A DNA stretch of 34,989 nt from Terriglobia bacterium (GCA_020073365.1 JAIQFL010000091.1:1-34989); one strand, 5' to 3'; positions 24,179-33,010 are shown, counted from the stretch's first letter. Notes: generated by a model not told the origin, from the letters alone. Translations and numbers: made by a program.

Positions 24179-26553
24179 TGAAGCTTCTATCTCCAACACA
24201 GCACCGAAAGTTGAACGAAGTCACGGGTTTCCTGCTCCTGTCGCTGGGCCTTGTGATCCTGCTGAGCCTGGTGTCGTACTACGCGCAGGACCCTTCGTGG
24301 GACACTGCGTCGACAGCACGCCCCCACAACCTGGTCGGCTACCCGGGCTCCTACCTTGCAGACCTGCTCTTCCAATCGCTCGGCGCCGCGGCGTTTCTTT
24401 TCCCCCTGTTGACCTTCCTACTCGCCTGGAAGTGGATCCGGTCGGAAGAATTGCAGGCGGGCGCGGTGAAGATCTTCGGATCGGTGCTGCTCACCATCGG
24501 GGTCTGTACCGCGCTCTCTTTCGCGCCGCTGCACATGTTTGGGGGCGCCGTCCGCATCGGGGGCACCGTGGGGCTGGTGTTCGCCACCTGGCTGGTGGAT
24601 TCGCTGAACTTGGCCGGCGCGTTGTTGGCTACCCTGACCGCCGTGATCGTGGCGGTGTACCTGGTTTCGAACTTCACCATCTCTAAACTGTCCGGTTGGT
24701 TCGTGAATGCGACCGCCTGGGTCGCGCGGCGCCGCCAACGGTGGCGTGCCAGGCGTGAACGGGCTCATCAACGGTCTCTCGACAAAGACCGGTTGGCGTC
24801 CCTGGAACGGCGCGCACCCAACAGGGAAAAACAGGTTGCCGGCCAGACAGCGGCAGTGATGGAGGCGGGCCCTGGGCCGGCCCCATCCGACGACGATACG
24901 CCACCCTGGCAGGAAGAAGAGCCCGCCGCGGCCGCATCCGAGTCGGGCCAGATGGAAGAAATTCCCATCTGCCCCATGGAGACGTACGAACGGGCGCCGG
25001 CGCCCCTGTCCCCGCCCCCGCCGATCGAACCCCCGGTGCTGCGGCCCGAGCGCCATTTCCGGCCGCTCATGTTCAAGCTTCCGCCCAGCACCCTGCTCAA
25101 CGAAGCGCCCGGCCGCAATCCCTATGACGAACAGGAATTGAAAGACACGGCCGTCCGCATCAAGGCCAAGTTCGAAGAGTTCGGCGTGCTGGGTAACGTG
25201 ACCCAGATCAACCCCGGCCCGGTGGTGACCACCTTCGAATTCAAGCCCGATGCCGGCATCAAGTACAGCCGCATTACCAATCTCACCGAGGACCTCTGCC
25301 TCGGCCTGCAGGCCGAGTCCATCCTGATCGAGCGCATTCCCGGCAAGCCCACCGTGGGCGTGGAAGTCCCCAATACCCGGCGGGAACTGATTGCCCTGCG
25401 GCAGATGCTGGAATCCGACGAATTCTCGCAATCCACCTCGCACCTCACCATCCCGCTCGGCAAGGACATCAACGGCCGCATCCGGGTGTCCGCGCTGGAA
25501 TCTATGCCGCACCTGCTGATCGCCGGGTCCACCGGCTCGGGCAAGAGCGTCATGATCAATTCCATGATCATGGGGATCCTGTACAAGGCCACGCCCGACG
25601 ACGTGCGGTTGATCATGGTGGATCCGAAGCGCGTGGAGCTGGGGATGTACGAAGGCATCCCGCACCTGCTCACGCCGGTGATCATCGACCCCAAGAAAGC
25701 CACCAACGCGCTGCGCAACGCGGTGCTGGAAATGGAGCGGCGGCTGCGGCTGTTGGCGGAGTCGGGGGTCCGCAACATCGACCAGTACAACAAGAAGGTT
25801 CGGCAACTTCAGGCGGAGCCGCGCGAGCTCTTCGCCGAAGACGAGCCCACCGGGGAAGAGCTGAAGCCGCTGCCCTACATCCTGATCCTGATTGACGAGT
25901 TGGCGGACCTGATGATGCTGGAAGGCAAAAACGTGGAGGAGAGTGTGACGCGGCTGGCGCAGATGGCGCGCGCCGTGGGGATGCACCTGGTGCTGGCCAC
26001 ACAACGGCCCAGCGTGGACGTGATCACGGGCCTGATCAAGGCGAACTTCCCGGCGCGCATCAGCTTCCGGGTGGCTACGCGCGTGGATTCGCGGACCATT
26101 CTGGATGTGATGGGCGCGGAGCACCTGCTGGGCAAGGGCGACATGCTGTTTCTGCCGCCGGGCTCGTCGCGCTTGACGCGGGTACACGGGGCGTTCGTGA
26201 CGGAGAGCGAAATCAACCGCGTGGTGGAGTTCTGGAAGTCGCAGGCCAAGCCGGAGTACGACCAGTCGTTCCTGATCGCGCCGCCCGCCGATGACGATGG
26301 ACCGGCGGAGGGCGACGTGGGGAGCGAAGACCAGGACCCCATGTACGAAGACGCCATCCGGCTGGTGCTGCAAATGGGCAAGGCTTCCACTTCCACGTTG
26401 CAGCGGCACTTGCGGCTGGGGTATGGCCGCGCGGCGCGGATCCTCGACATGATGCAGCGCGATGGCATCATCGGGCCGCCCGACGGCAGCAAGCCGCGCG
26501 ACGTGTTGAAGCGGCCCGACTGGTTGCGGGAAGTGGAAGACCAGGTGAAGTAG
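24178..26553 (+). CDS. ftsK: DNA translocase FtsK
   Basis: A 791-residue FtsK/SpoIIIE protein that pumps chromosomal DNA through the closing septum and activates XerCD recombination. Four to five N-terminal membrane helices (about 14-165) anchor it, a Pro/Glu-rich linker spans about 180-300, and the RecA-like motor follows with alpha and beta parts: Walker A GSTGSGKS (450-457) and Walker B ILILIDE (568-574, Asp573). The motor also shows DPKRVEL and ATQRPSVDVITGLIKANFPA. The C-terminal gamma winged helix (about 722-785: YEDAIRLVLQMGKASTSTLQ) reads KOPS sequences. It starts one base before the end of uppP. A divisome protein coupled to lipid-carrier recycling is a plausible but unusual arrangement. 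Confidence 0.96.
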   Translation: MKLLSPTQHRKLNEVTGFLLLSLGLVILLSLVSYYAQDPSWDTASTARPHNLVGYPGSYLADLLFQSLGAAAFLFPLLTFLLAWKWIRSEELQAGAVKIFGSVLLTIGVCTALSFAPLHMFGGAVRIGGTVGLVFATWLVDSLNLAGALLATLTAVIVAVYLVSNFTISKLSGWFVNATAWVARRRQRWRARRERAHQRSLDKDRLASLERRAPNREKQVAGQTAAVMEAGPGPAPSDDDTPPWQEEEPAAAASESGQMEEIPICPMETYERAPAPLSPPPPIEPPVLRPERHFRPLMFKLPPSTLLNEAPGRNPYDEQELKDTAVRIKAKFEEFGVLGNVTQINPGPVVTTFEFKPDAGIKYSRITNLTEDLCLGLQAESILIERIPGKPTVGVEVPNTRRELIALRQMLESDEFSQSTSHLTIPLGKDINGRIRVSALESMPHLLIAGSTGSGKSVMINSMIMGILYKATPDDVRLIMVDPKRVELGMYEGIPHLLTPVIIDPKKATNALRNAVLEMERRLRLLAESGVRNIDQYNKKVRQLQAEPRELFAEDEPTGEELKPLPYILILIDELADLMMLEGKNVEESVTRLAQMARAVGMHLVLATQRPSVDVITGLIKANFPARISFRVATRVDSRTILDVMGAEHLLGKGDMLFLPPGSSRLTRVHGAFVTESEINRVVEFWKSQAKPEYDQSFLIAPPADDDGPAEGDVGSEDQDPMYEDAIRLVLQMGKASTSTLQRHLRLGYGRAARILDMMQRDGIIGPPDGSKPRDVLKRPDWLREVEDQVK

Positions 26554-26600
26554 GGACGGGTGGATCGAGGACCTGGCCGTCTCGAATCCCGCAACCGCGC

Positions 26601-26621
26601 CGCACATAAGTGTGCGATAAT
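26601..26621. promoter_or_regulatory. Dyad overlapping a -10 element before hicA
   Basis: CGCACA (26601-26606) and TGTGCG (26611-26616) form a perfect inverted repeat around TAAG. GATAAT at 26616-26621 abuts it and fits a -10, 16 bases before the hicA ATG. HicB proteins repress their own operon through such sites, so this is a likely operator. No strong -35 is visible. Confidence 0.5.
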
Positions 26622-26636
26622 CCGATCAGAAAAAGC

Positions 26637-26849
26637 ATGAACGGCCACGAATTCCTGAGAAGGCTGAATAAGCTGGCTAAGGGCAGGAAGATTCAGGTCG
26701 TTTACGAACCGGTGCACGGCAAGGGCAGCGACGGTACGGTTTTCTTGGGCGCTGAGTACACGACCCTGAAGGACCTGAAAAAGGAGATAGGCCCGGGGTT
26801 GCTGAGCAAGATGTGCCGTGATCTCAAAATCAAGCCCAAGGATCTGTAA
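26637..26849 (+). CDS. hicA: HicA-family mRNA interferase toxin, active-site His apparently replaced by Asp
   Basis: A 70-residue protein, MNGHEFLRRLNKLAKG.., with the HicA-like dsRBD-type pattern: VHGKGSDGTVFLG followed by YTTLKDLKKEIGPGLLSKM. In HicA toxins of this variant I recall the loop as GKGSHG, with the His as catalytic residue for mRNA cleavage; here position 32 is Asp (GAC at 26730-26732), one base from His (CAC). The toxin may therefore be inactive. ATG 26637 is chosen because the residues before it are not family sequence. hicB starts 11 bases after its stop. Family assignment is firm from gene order and motifs; loss of activity is inference. Confidence 0.82.
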   Translation: MNGHEFLRRLNKLAKGRKIQVVYEPVHGKGSDGTVFLGAEYTTLKDLKKEIGPGLLSKMCRDLKIKPKDL

Positions 26850-26860
26850 AGGAGGGCAGT

Positions 26861-27295
26861 ATGCTTGCGTTCAGCTATCCAGCCACATTCCGAAAGGATG
26901 CAGCCGGCAGATTTCTGGTTCAGTTTCCGGATTTTCCCCGCGCCGCCACAGATGGGGCGAATCTGCCGGAGGCCATGGTAGAGGCTATCGACTGCCTGGG
27001 CAGTTCGATTGCCTTTCTGCTGGCGCATAAACAGGAGGTGCCTAAGCCCGCGGCAGTGAAGCGCGGACAGAAGTCCGTGCCCGTGCCTTTATGGATCGCA
27101 CCGAAGTTGGCCTTGTACTGGCGAATGCGGGATCTTGGTTTGAACAAGTCAGAACTCGCCCGCAGACTTGGTGTGCGCGAAACGATTATCCGGCGGATGC
27201 TCGATCCCGATCACGCCACCAAAGCTGAGAAACTGCAAGCAGCGCTCGAACTGCTGGGGCAAACGGTGGTGCTGGCAGTTGAGGACGCGGCCTGA
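26861..27295 (+). CDS. hicB: HicB-family antitoxin with C-terminal helix-turn-helix
   Basis: A 144-residue antitoxin. The N-terminal HicB fold (about 1-60: FSYPATFRKDAAGRFLVQFP, LPEAMVEAIDCLGSSIAFLL) would bind the HicA toxin, and the C-terminal helix-turn-helix (about 85-135: WRMRDLGLNKSELARRLGV, then RRMLDPDH) binds the operon's operator. A strong GGAGG lies seven bases before ATG 26861. All HicB domains are intact although its toxin partner has lost a key residue, as with the VapBC pair at 6387-7043. Confidence 0.9.
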   Translation: MLAFSYPATFRKDAAGRFLVQFPDFPRAATDGANLPEAMVEAIDCLGSSIAFLLAHKQEVPKPAAVKRGQKSVPVPLWIAPKLALYWRMRDLGLNKSELARRLGVRETIIRRMLDPDHATKAEKLQAALELLGQTVVLAVEDAA

Positions 27296-27335
27296 GGCCT
27301 TGCTGGAGCGAGGCTCGCTGCATAGACAAAGTTCA

Positions 27336-28250
27336 ATGAAATCGCCCCTGTTCCGTGTGTTTCTCTGTTGCCTTGCGCTGCCGGTGTTTGGGCAGGCACC
27401 GGCGCCGCAGAACCCACCCCAAGACAGCCCCCAGTCCCAGGACCAATCCAACCGCTCGGTGCTCGAAGTCAAGCCCGGCGCTGAGGCCATCAAGAACAAG
27501 GATCTGTGGGAGAAAACCGGATACTTCCATCCGTTCGTCCGCATGCCGAAGTACATTCTTCAGGACCAGAAGGCCATCTGGACCAGCCCGTTCCACACTG
27601 CCAGGAGCGATATTAAATGGTGGGTGATCTTCGGAACGGCGACCGGCGCTCTGATCGCGACCGATCGGTACACGTCGAAGAATGCGCCCGATACCCCCAC
27701 CCTGCGGCGAATCGGCGCCGATACTTCTTACCTGGCCTCGGGCTACACCTTGGTCCCGCTCGCCGCGGGCTTCTATTTCCTTGGCACGGCCAGCCACAGC
27801 GAGCGTTTCCGCGAATCCGGCATGCTCGCGTTCGAAGCCCTGGTGGATACCGTGCTCGTCGAACTCATCGTCAAGTCCGCGACCGACCGCGCGCGGCCCC
27901 TCGAAAGCGATGGCAAAGGGCATTTCTGGGACGGTTCCAACGGACCCTGGAATGGCAGTTTCCCATCGGGGCACGCCATGAGCACTTTTGCGCTGGCCTC
28001 GGTGTTCACCCATGAGTATTCGCATCGGTGGTGGGTGAAAGCCTTAGCCTATGGTTACGCCGGGGGCGTGGTGGGCGCGCGCCTGGCGGCGAAGAAGCAT
28101 TTCCCCGGCGACGTGGTGGCTGGGGGCGCGATCGGCTGGTTTATCGGCGACTACGTCTATGGCAAGCGCCATAACAGCGAACTGGACCACAAGCCCGCCG
28201 TCGCCCAAAAAGTGCTCGATCACGTTCGGATCGGCGGCGGAGCGCCTTAA
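27336..28250 (+). CDS. PAP2-family phosphatase, exported
   Basis: A 304-residue protein with an N-terminal signal (MKSPLFRVFLCCLALPVFG) and a Pro/Gln-rich stretch (21-40). The three PAP2 motifs are complete: KxxxxxxRP at Lys180-Pro188 (KSATDRARP), PSGH at 210-213, and RxxxxxHxxxD at Arg249, His255 and Asp259 (ARLAAKKHFPGDV). Hydrophobic helices surround them. Such enzymes dephosphorylate phosphatidate, undecaprenyl diphosphate or related lipids at the membrane surface. The nearby uppP (23351) hints at lipid-carrier metabolism, but the substrate cannot be set. ATG 27336 begins the signal peptide; the frame extends upstream through hicB and is not used. Confidence 0.88.
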   Translation: MKSPLFRVFLCCLALPVFGQAPAPQNPPQDSPQSQDQSNRSVLEVKPGAEAIKNKDLWEKTGYFHPFVRMPKYILQDQKAIWTSPFHTARSDIKWWVIFGTATGALIATDRYTSKNAPDTPTLRRIGADTSYLASGYTLVPLAAGFYFLGTASHSERFRESGMLAFEALVDTVLVELIVKSATDRARPLESDGKGHFWDGSNGPWNGSFPSGHAMSTFALASVFTHEYSHRWWVKALAYGYAGGVVGARLAAKKHFPGDVVAGGAIGWFIGDYVYGKRHNSELDHKPAVAQKVLDHVRIGGGAP

Positions 28251-28524
28251 GCGCCTTGGTCATTTTGCCGGTCCTCGCCTGGCGGAGTAAACGGTGGCAA
28301 ATCCAACACGCGTGGGAATGTTCCTGGGCACCGCCGCCTGCTGCGGCGTCAGTGGCGAAGGAGGTGCCGCAGTTGGACGGTGTTCCTCCCCAAACGCTCT
28401 GTACCGAATGAGTTCCTCTGCGACGGCGCGCCGCGTTCGTGTTTGCCCTTACTCTTCTGACCTCGAACGACGGGACAAACAGCGCCTGTCATTCTGCAAA
28501 ATAGCGTCTACCGCTCTTCATGAG
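28251..28524. other. Intergenic gap between convergent genes
   Basis: About 270 bases between the PAP2 gene and the convergent permease gene. No coding sequence, RNA gene or clear terminator is seen; the region is GC-rich and has no strong repeat. Confidence 0.4.
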
Positions 28525-29751
28525 TTATTCGTAGCGCAGCGCTTCCACAGGGTCCAACCGCGCCGCACGCCCGGCCGGCCAGATTCCGAAGAACAGGCCT
28601 ACTCCCACCGACACCATGACTCCGGAAACCGCGGCCCACAGCGGCACGGCCGTGGGCAGGTTTGGGAAAACCAGCCCGGCCGCCAGCGAAATGAGCCAGC
28701 CCAGCATCAGCCCCAAGATCCCGCCCAGCACAGTCAACACCACCGCCTCCGTCAGGAATTGCAGGATGATGTCGCTCTTGCGCGCGCCGATGGCCTTGCG
28801 GATACCGATCTCGCGGGTCCGTTCCGTGACGCTTACCAGCATGATGTTCATGACCCCGATACCGCCCACCAGCAGGCCGATCGAGCTCAGAATCACCATC
28901 ACGATCGCCACCGTGGCTGTCACGCTGTGAAACTGTTCGATCATCTGCTCGGCGGTGGTGATGGAGAACGAGTCGGGATCGTGATACGGCACGCGCCGTT
29001 CCAGGCGCAGCACGGTGCGGATCTGATCCTGGGCCTGGTCCAACATTCCGGGGTAAGCAATCGAGATGAGCATATGCTCCGTGGCGTTGGGGAACATCTT
29101 GCGCATGGTGAAGTACGGGAGCAGGACGCGCGCATCGTCCTGGCCGGGCAGGGAAGTCGGCGGCCGGTCCATGACACCGATCACCTCGAACTCATGGCCG
29201 TCCACATCGATCCATTTGCCAACCGGGTCGCCGTCGGGCAGCAGTCGTTTCTGTATGTCCTCGCCTACCACCACCACGGGCATATGATGCGTGTTTTCGG
29301 TATCGGAGAAGAAGCGGCCGTACTTCATGGTGGTGCCGCCGTAGGCATAGCCCGCTTCGGTGCCGCCCATCTGAATGCCGTAGTAGTCGTTCCCTTTAAA
29401 CCGGGCCCGGCGCAGGCCGCCGCCGGGAAAGAGGTAAGGGCTCACGTGCTCCACCGCCGGACAGCGCTCCGCGATGGCGCGCGCGTTTTCCAGCGTGAGC
29501 GGCTTGCGGCGCCGCTCTTCGCGAGTGGCATTCCCCATCGCGGTAGTCTTGGTCACGATCACAGTGGTGGGGCCGAAGCTGCGCAACAGGCCGCTGATGG
29601 CCCCATCCAGGCCGGCGATTATGGAACCTACGCCGATCACCGCCCCGGTCCCGATGATCACCCCGAGCACGGTCAGAAACGAGCGCATCTTGTGCTCGAT
29701 GGTGGTGGCCAGAGCCATGCGGATACCGTTGTTCAGCGAACTGATCGTCAT
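28525..29751 (-). CDS. MacB/FtsX-type ABC transporter permease (second of pair)
   Basis: A 408-residue permease. It has an N-terminal membrane helix (MRSFLTVLGVIIGTGAVIGV, about 22-45), a large periplasmic MacB-PCD domain (about 50-275, with GRFFSDTE, VVVVGEDI, IQKRL) and three C-terminal helices of FtsX type (GGIGVMNIMLVSVTERTREI, IGIRKAIGARKSDI). The REIGIRKAIGARK loop is where the ATPase couples. Such proteins export lipoproteins, peptides or drugs through mechanotransmission rather than a channel. ATG 29751 overlaps the stop of the upstream permease (ATGA, 29748-29751). No MacB ATPase gene lies in the window, so the ATPase must be encoded elsewhere. Confidence 0.9.
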   Translation of the reverse strand: MTISSLNNGIRMALATTIEHKMRSFLTVLGVIIGTGAVIGVGSIIAGLDGAISGLLRSFGPTTVIVTKTTAMGNATREERRRKPLTLENARAIAERCPAVEHVSPYLFPGGGLRRARFKGNDYYGIQMGGTEAGYAYGGTTMKYGRFFSDTENTHHMPVVVVGEDIQKRLLPDGDPVGKWIDVDGHEFEVIGVMDRPPTSLPGQDDARVLLPYFTMRKMFPNATEHMLISIAYPGMLDQAQDQIRTVLRLERRVPYHDPDSFSITTAEQMIEQFHSVTATVAIVMVILSSIGLLVGGIGVMNIMLVSVTERTREIGIRKAIGARKSDIILQFLTEAVVLTVLGGILGLMLGWLISLAAGLVFPNLPTAVPLWAAVSGVMVSVGVGLFFGIWPAGRAARLDPVEALRYE

Positions 29752-30989
29752 TTCTCCGCCCTCAGAGCCTCGATGGGGTCGAGCTTGGATGCGCGTTGCG
29801 CCGGGTAGATGCCGAAGAAGAGACCCACCGTGGCCGACAGCGTCACCCCCACAATGACTGCGGTTACCGGTACGGACATGGGAACGGCAGTCAAATTCCT
29901 CACCAGCACCGCGACGATCCACGCCAGCGTCACCCCCATGACGCCGCCGATCGCCGAGAGCATGGATGACTCCACCAGAAACTGGTTGAGGATGTCCTTG
30001 CGGCGGGCCCCCACCGATTTGCGGATGCCGATTTCATGCGTGCGCTCCGTCACCACCGCCAGCATGATGTTCATGATCACCACCCCGCCCACCACCATGA
30101 ATACCGAAACCACTCCCACCGCGGTGGCCGCGATGGCGCCCGTCAACTGGTTCCAGAAGTCCAGCAGGGCGTCGGAAGTCAGCATGGAAAAGGAGTCGTC
30201 ATCCTTGGGCCCAAGGTGGCGGTAGGCGCGCAGCATCATGCGCGCCTCTTCCTCCGCCTGAATGAGGTGGGCATGATCCACTGCTGTGGCGGCATAGTTC
30301 ATGCCGCTGCGCGACCCCCAGATCTTGAAGAACGTCTCGATGGGTATCACTAGGTAATTGTCCTGAGATTGCCCAAAGATGGAGCCTTTGGTCTTGGCGA
30401 CTCCCACCACCTCAAAGGGAATGCCCTCCACGTTGATGCTGTGGCCGATCGGGCTCGCGTCGCCGAAAAACTTGGTCCGGATGTCGTTGCCGATGAACGC
30501 GATGTTCATCTTCCGTTGATTCTCGGTCTCCGAAATGAAGTGCCCTTCCACGGACTCGTAGTTGGCGATGACCGCCATGTTGGGAGTGCAGCCCGTCAGT
30601 CCTACGCCCTCCGAAGTCTCTTTCCCGCCGTGCACGGTAACGCTCCGGCCGGTGGTCATGCCGATCTCGCGCGTCAGGGTGACGTGCGCCCGCAGGAATT
30701 CGAACTCCTCTTTGTTCAGGTTGGGATTGCGCCGGAGCATCTCGAGGAACTTCTTGGGGTCCCTCTGAGTCATGAAGATGCGCGTGACGGTGTACCCGTC
30801 GGCCCCCATATTGGAGACATTTTCCGCGATGATGCGGTCCATGCCCGAGATCACGGACATCACCGCGATCAGGGTGGTGGTGGCCAGGATGATCCCCAGC
30901 AAGGTGAGGAAGCTGCGCAGTTTGCTTCCGCGGAGCGATTGGACAGCGCCTGTTACCGCTTCCCAGAACGACGCATGCGTAGTGGTCAT
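29748..30989 (-). CDS. MacB/FtsX-type ABC transporter permease (first of pair)
   Basis: A 413-residue protein with the same architecture as its neighbour: one N-terminal helix (SFLTLLGIILATTTLIAVMS, about 25-48), a periplasmic MacB-PCD domain (about 50-285) and three C-terminal helices with MNIMLAVVTERTHEIGIRKS followed by VGARR. It overlaps the permease downstream and the YheT-like hydrolase upstream by four bases each, so all three are translated as a unit. The pair presumably forms a heterodimer. No ATPase gene is near. Substrate unknown; a lipid or peptide handled by the hydrolase is a guess. Confidence 0.9.
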   Translation of the reverse strand: MTTTHASFWEAVTGAVQSLRGSKLRSFLTLLGIILATTTLIAVMSVISGMDRIIAENVSNMGADGYTVTRIFMTQRDPKKFLEMLRRNPNLNKEEFEFLRAHVTLTREIGMTTGRSVTVHGGKETSEGVGLTGCTPNMAVIANYESVEGHFISETENQRKMNIAFIGNDIRTKFFGDASPIGHSINVEGIPFEVVGVAKTKGSIFGQSQDNYLVIPIETFFKIWGSRSGMNYAATAVDHAHLIQAEEEARMMLRAYRHLGPKDDDSFSMLTSDALLDFWNQLTGAIAATAVGVVSVFMVVGGVVIMNIMLAVVTERTHEIGIRKSVGARRKDILNQFLVESSMLSAIGGVMGVTLAWIVAVLVRNLTAVPMSVPVTAVIVGVTLSATVGLFFGIYPAQRASKLDPIEALRAEK

Positions 30990-31960
30990 TTTGAAGGCCT
31001 GGAAACCAACATGGGTTTCTCAGCGTTTTGTTCCTTGATCCACCTTATTATCGCCTGATCGGCCCAGAAGCGTTGCGGCTTGCGCCCGATGAACCCGAGA
31101 TGGCCGCCATGTTCGGTCGCCAACAACTCGATCCGGGAGTTCGCGCGTACGGCCTCCGACGCGAAGATCTCGAACGGAACGAAAGTATCGTCCTTGGCCT
31201 GGATCAGCAGCACCGGCACCTGGAGGCCGCCCAGGTAACGGATCGCGGACTGTGTCCGGTAATAGTGCGCCGCATTGCCGAAGCCGAACGATGGCGCGGT
31301 GATGGTCTCGTCAATCTGCATTACCGAATCCAGGCCGGCGAAGTTCCGTTTCTGGTAACGCCCGGTGGCGCACAAGCGGTGGCGCATGCGATTCACGAAG
31401 CGGCGCTGGTACAGCCGATTGTCGGGTTCGGCGATACGGCGCGCGCAGGCTTCCAGATCGAGGGGCGTGGAAACGGCGCACACGCCGCGGACAAGAGTTG
31501 CCGCATCTTCGCCCAGTTCTCCCGCGAGTTTCAGCGCCACATTGCCGCCCAGCGAGAACCCCACCAGGAAAACCGGCGCGTGGCCCTCGCCGCGCAGTTC
31601 GCGGAGCACTGCCAGAAGGTCGCTGGTCAGACCGGCATGATACAGCGTCTGGCAGAGCCGCTCGGTGCCGCCGCACGTGCGCATGTTGAACCGGTGAGCG
31701 GCGAAACCGGCGCGCAAGGCCGCGGCGCTCAGGCCCTGCATGTAACCGGCCTCTCCCGAGCCCTCCAGGCCGTGGACCATCACGATTTCGCCGGTTGCCT
31801 CCCCGGGCGGCCGTTGCGATTCCACCAGCACCTGCACATCCGGCTCGGTGAGGTAGAAGCGGCGCAGGACCGGGAAAGCGTCACCGGAAGGCCGCTTCCA
31901 GTAGTGGCCCGCCACGGTCTGTAAATGCGCATTTCGAAACAAAGGCTCGAAGGCGACCAT
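30986..31960 (-). CDS. YheT-type alpha/beta hydrolase
   Basis: A 324-residue hydrolase of the YheT/EMB8 group. The N-terminal FRNAHLQTVAGHYW is the group's hallmark. The nucleophile elbow is VGFSLGGN (Ser136), preceded by the oxyanion-type IVMVHGLEGSG. The acid is in LLIQAKDDTFVPF (Asp257 or 258) and the base is His287 in EHGGHLGF. Members act on short-chain acyl esters or fatty-acyl substrates; the true substrate is unknown. ATG 31960 starts the family sequence; the open frame continues upstream in non-family sequence. Its last four bases overlap the first permease gene, which makes the hydrolase the head of a three-gene unit; only 40 bases separate its start from the divergent thioredoxin-like gene. 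Confidence 0.88.
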   Translation of the reverse strand: MVAFEPLFRNAHLQTVAGHYWKRPSGDAFPVLRRFYLTEPDVQVLVESQRPPGEATGEIVMVHGLEGSGEAGYMQGLSAAALRAGFAAHRFNMRTCGGTERLCQTLYHAGLTSDLLAVLRELRGEGHAPVFLVGFSLGGNVALKLAGELGEDAATLVRGVCAVSTPLDLEACARRIAEPDNRLYQRRFVNRMRHRLCATGRYQKRNFAGLDSVMQIDETITAPSFGFGNAAHYYRTQSAIRYLGGLQVPVLLIQAKDDTFVPFEIFASEAVRANSRIELLATEHGGHLGFIGRKPQRFWADQAIIRWIKEQNAEKPMLVSRPSK

Positions 31961-32000
31961 GAAAGCTGCGGAAACCTGTAGTATAAAAGATGTACAACGT

Positions 32001-32552
32001 ATGCGCACCACCATCCTGGTATTGCTTTCGACCGCGCTTGCCTTCGTCGCCACAGCCGCCGATACGGCAAAGCCCTCCCCTCCTTTTACGATCGTGCGTC
32101 CGGGAGGTCCGCCGATCCAGCTCAGCCAATTTCGCGGCAAGATCGTGGCCCTGGCATTCATCCACACTACTTGCCCGCACTGTCAGACCCTCACCGGGAT
32201 GCTAGGCCCCATCGCGCGCGACTACGCTCCCAAAGGTGTGCAGTTCCTGGAGTGCGCCTTCAATCAGGGCGCCGACCAACTGGTGCCGCAGTTTATTCAG
32301 CAGTTCCAGCCTTCGTTCCCCGTGGGATGGTCCACGGACGCCGCCGTTCGGACATATCTGCAGTACTCCGTCATGGATACGAAGATGTTCTACGTGCCCC
32401 ACATGGTGTTTCTGGATCGAAGAGGGATGATCCGGGCGGACTATCCCGGAGAGAGCGGTTTCTTCCAGAACCCGGATACCAATATCCGTGCGCAACTCGA
32501 CAGTTTGCTTAAGCCCGAACCGGCAACCACCGCCGGCGCCAAGAAGAAGTAG
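32001..32552 (+). CDS. Exported thioredoxin-like protein with CPHC motif
   Basis: A 183-residue protein with signal peptide MRTTILVLLSTALAFVATAA and a thioredoxin fold of the TlpA/AhpC-TSA kind: FTIVRPGGPPIQLSQFRGKI, ALAFIHTTCPHCQTLTGML with CPHC at 58-61, YVPHMVFLDRRGMIRADYPG (cis-Pro region in VPHMVF). It probably reduces or exchanges disulfides in the periplasm. TATAAA at 31982-31987 may be its -10, but no matching -35 was found. It converges on the CusF-like lipoprotein gene with a gap of only five bases; a thiol enzyme beside a copper protein suggests metal or redox homeostasis, as an inference. ATG 32001 begins the signal. Confidence 0.88.
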   Translation: MRTTILVLLSTALAFVATAADTAKPSPPFTIVRPGGPPIQLSQFRGKIVALAFIHTTCPHCQTLTGMLGPIARDYAPKGVQFLECAFNQGADQLVPQFIQQFQPSFPVGWSTDAAVRTYLQYSVMDTKMFYVPHMVFLDRRGMIRADYPGESGFFQNPDTNIRAQLDSLLKPEPATTAGAKKK

Positions 32553-32557
32553 CGTGC

Positions 32558-32863
32558 CTACCGCTTCGCCGCAACCTTCACGTCCGTGACGTAATACCAG
32601 GGATCGCCCACCACTACGGTAGCCTCGATGCGGTCGCCGACGTGGAGTTTCTGGAACTCCGCATCCGGCTTCACGGGATATTCCATGGTCATCGCTTCCA
32701 TGAAACCGTCGATCTTGCTGGCGTCGATGGTGGCTGTCTTCGCGCTTGCGTCGAGGGCTTTAATCTCGCCTTGCACGGGATATCGCTTGCCCTCCGGCAG
32801 TTTGGAACGGCAGCCCGCCAGGGCTAGCGCCAACAGCAGCAGCACCGTGAGTCTTCGTATCAC
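32558..32863 (-). CDS. CusF-like copper-binding lipoprotein
   Basis: A 101-residue protein, with GTG start at 32863, lipobox LALAGC (Cys18) and a small beta-barrel domain (about 25-100). The copper-site region is GFMEAMTMEYPV (52-63), matching the AMTM Met pair of CusF; the usual nearby Trp and His of CusF are not evident, so affinity may differ. LHVGDRIEATVVV is also typical. It would bind Cu(I) or Ag(I) at the outer membrane. TATAAT (32873-32878, on the coding strand) lies only about nine bases before the start, which would give a nearly leaderless message or is incidental. Converges with the thioredoxin-like gene. Confidence 0.75.
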   Translation of the reverse strand: MIRRLTVLLLLALALAGCRSKLPEGKRYPVQGEIKALDASAKTATIDASKIDGFMEAMTMEYPVKPDAEFQKLHVGDRIEATVVVGDPWYYVTDVKVAAKR

Positions 32864-32969
32864 TTCTTTTTCATTATAGGCTTGAGCTCGTACGACACAC
32901 TTGCGCGGCCAGGAGGCCTTGTTTCGATGGCTCTGGCGCGGGGTGCTTGACCGATCTGGGGAACCAATA

Positions 32970-32998
32970 AGGGGACCCGCGAAACCACCGGGTCCCCT
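32970..32998 (-). terminator. Rho-independent-like terminator of the ArsR/AHSA1 unit
   Basis: Arms AGGGGACCC (32970-32978) and GGGTCCCCT (32990-32998) form a nine-pair GC-rich stem with an 11-base loop, 12 bases after the minus-strand stop at 33011. On that strand it is followed by TATTGGTT, a modest T-rich tail. Confidence 0.7.
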
Positions 32999-33010
32999 CC
33001 AGGTTGCTCG

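Noticed and set aside
28251..28524. Possible tRNA or small RNA in the gap
   Set aside because: No cloverleaf, conserved loop sequence or promoter was seen.
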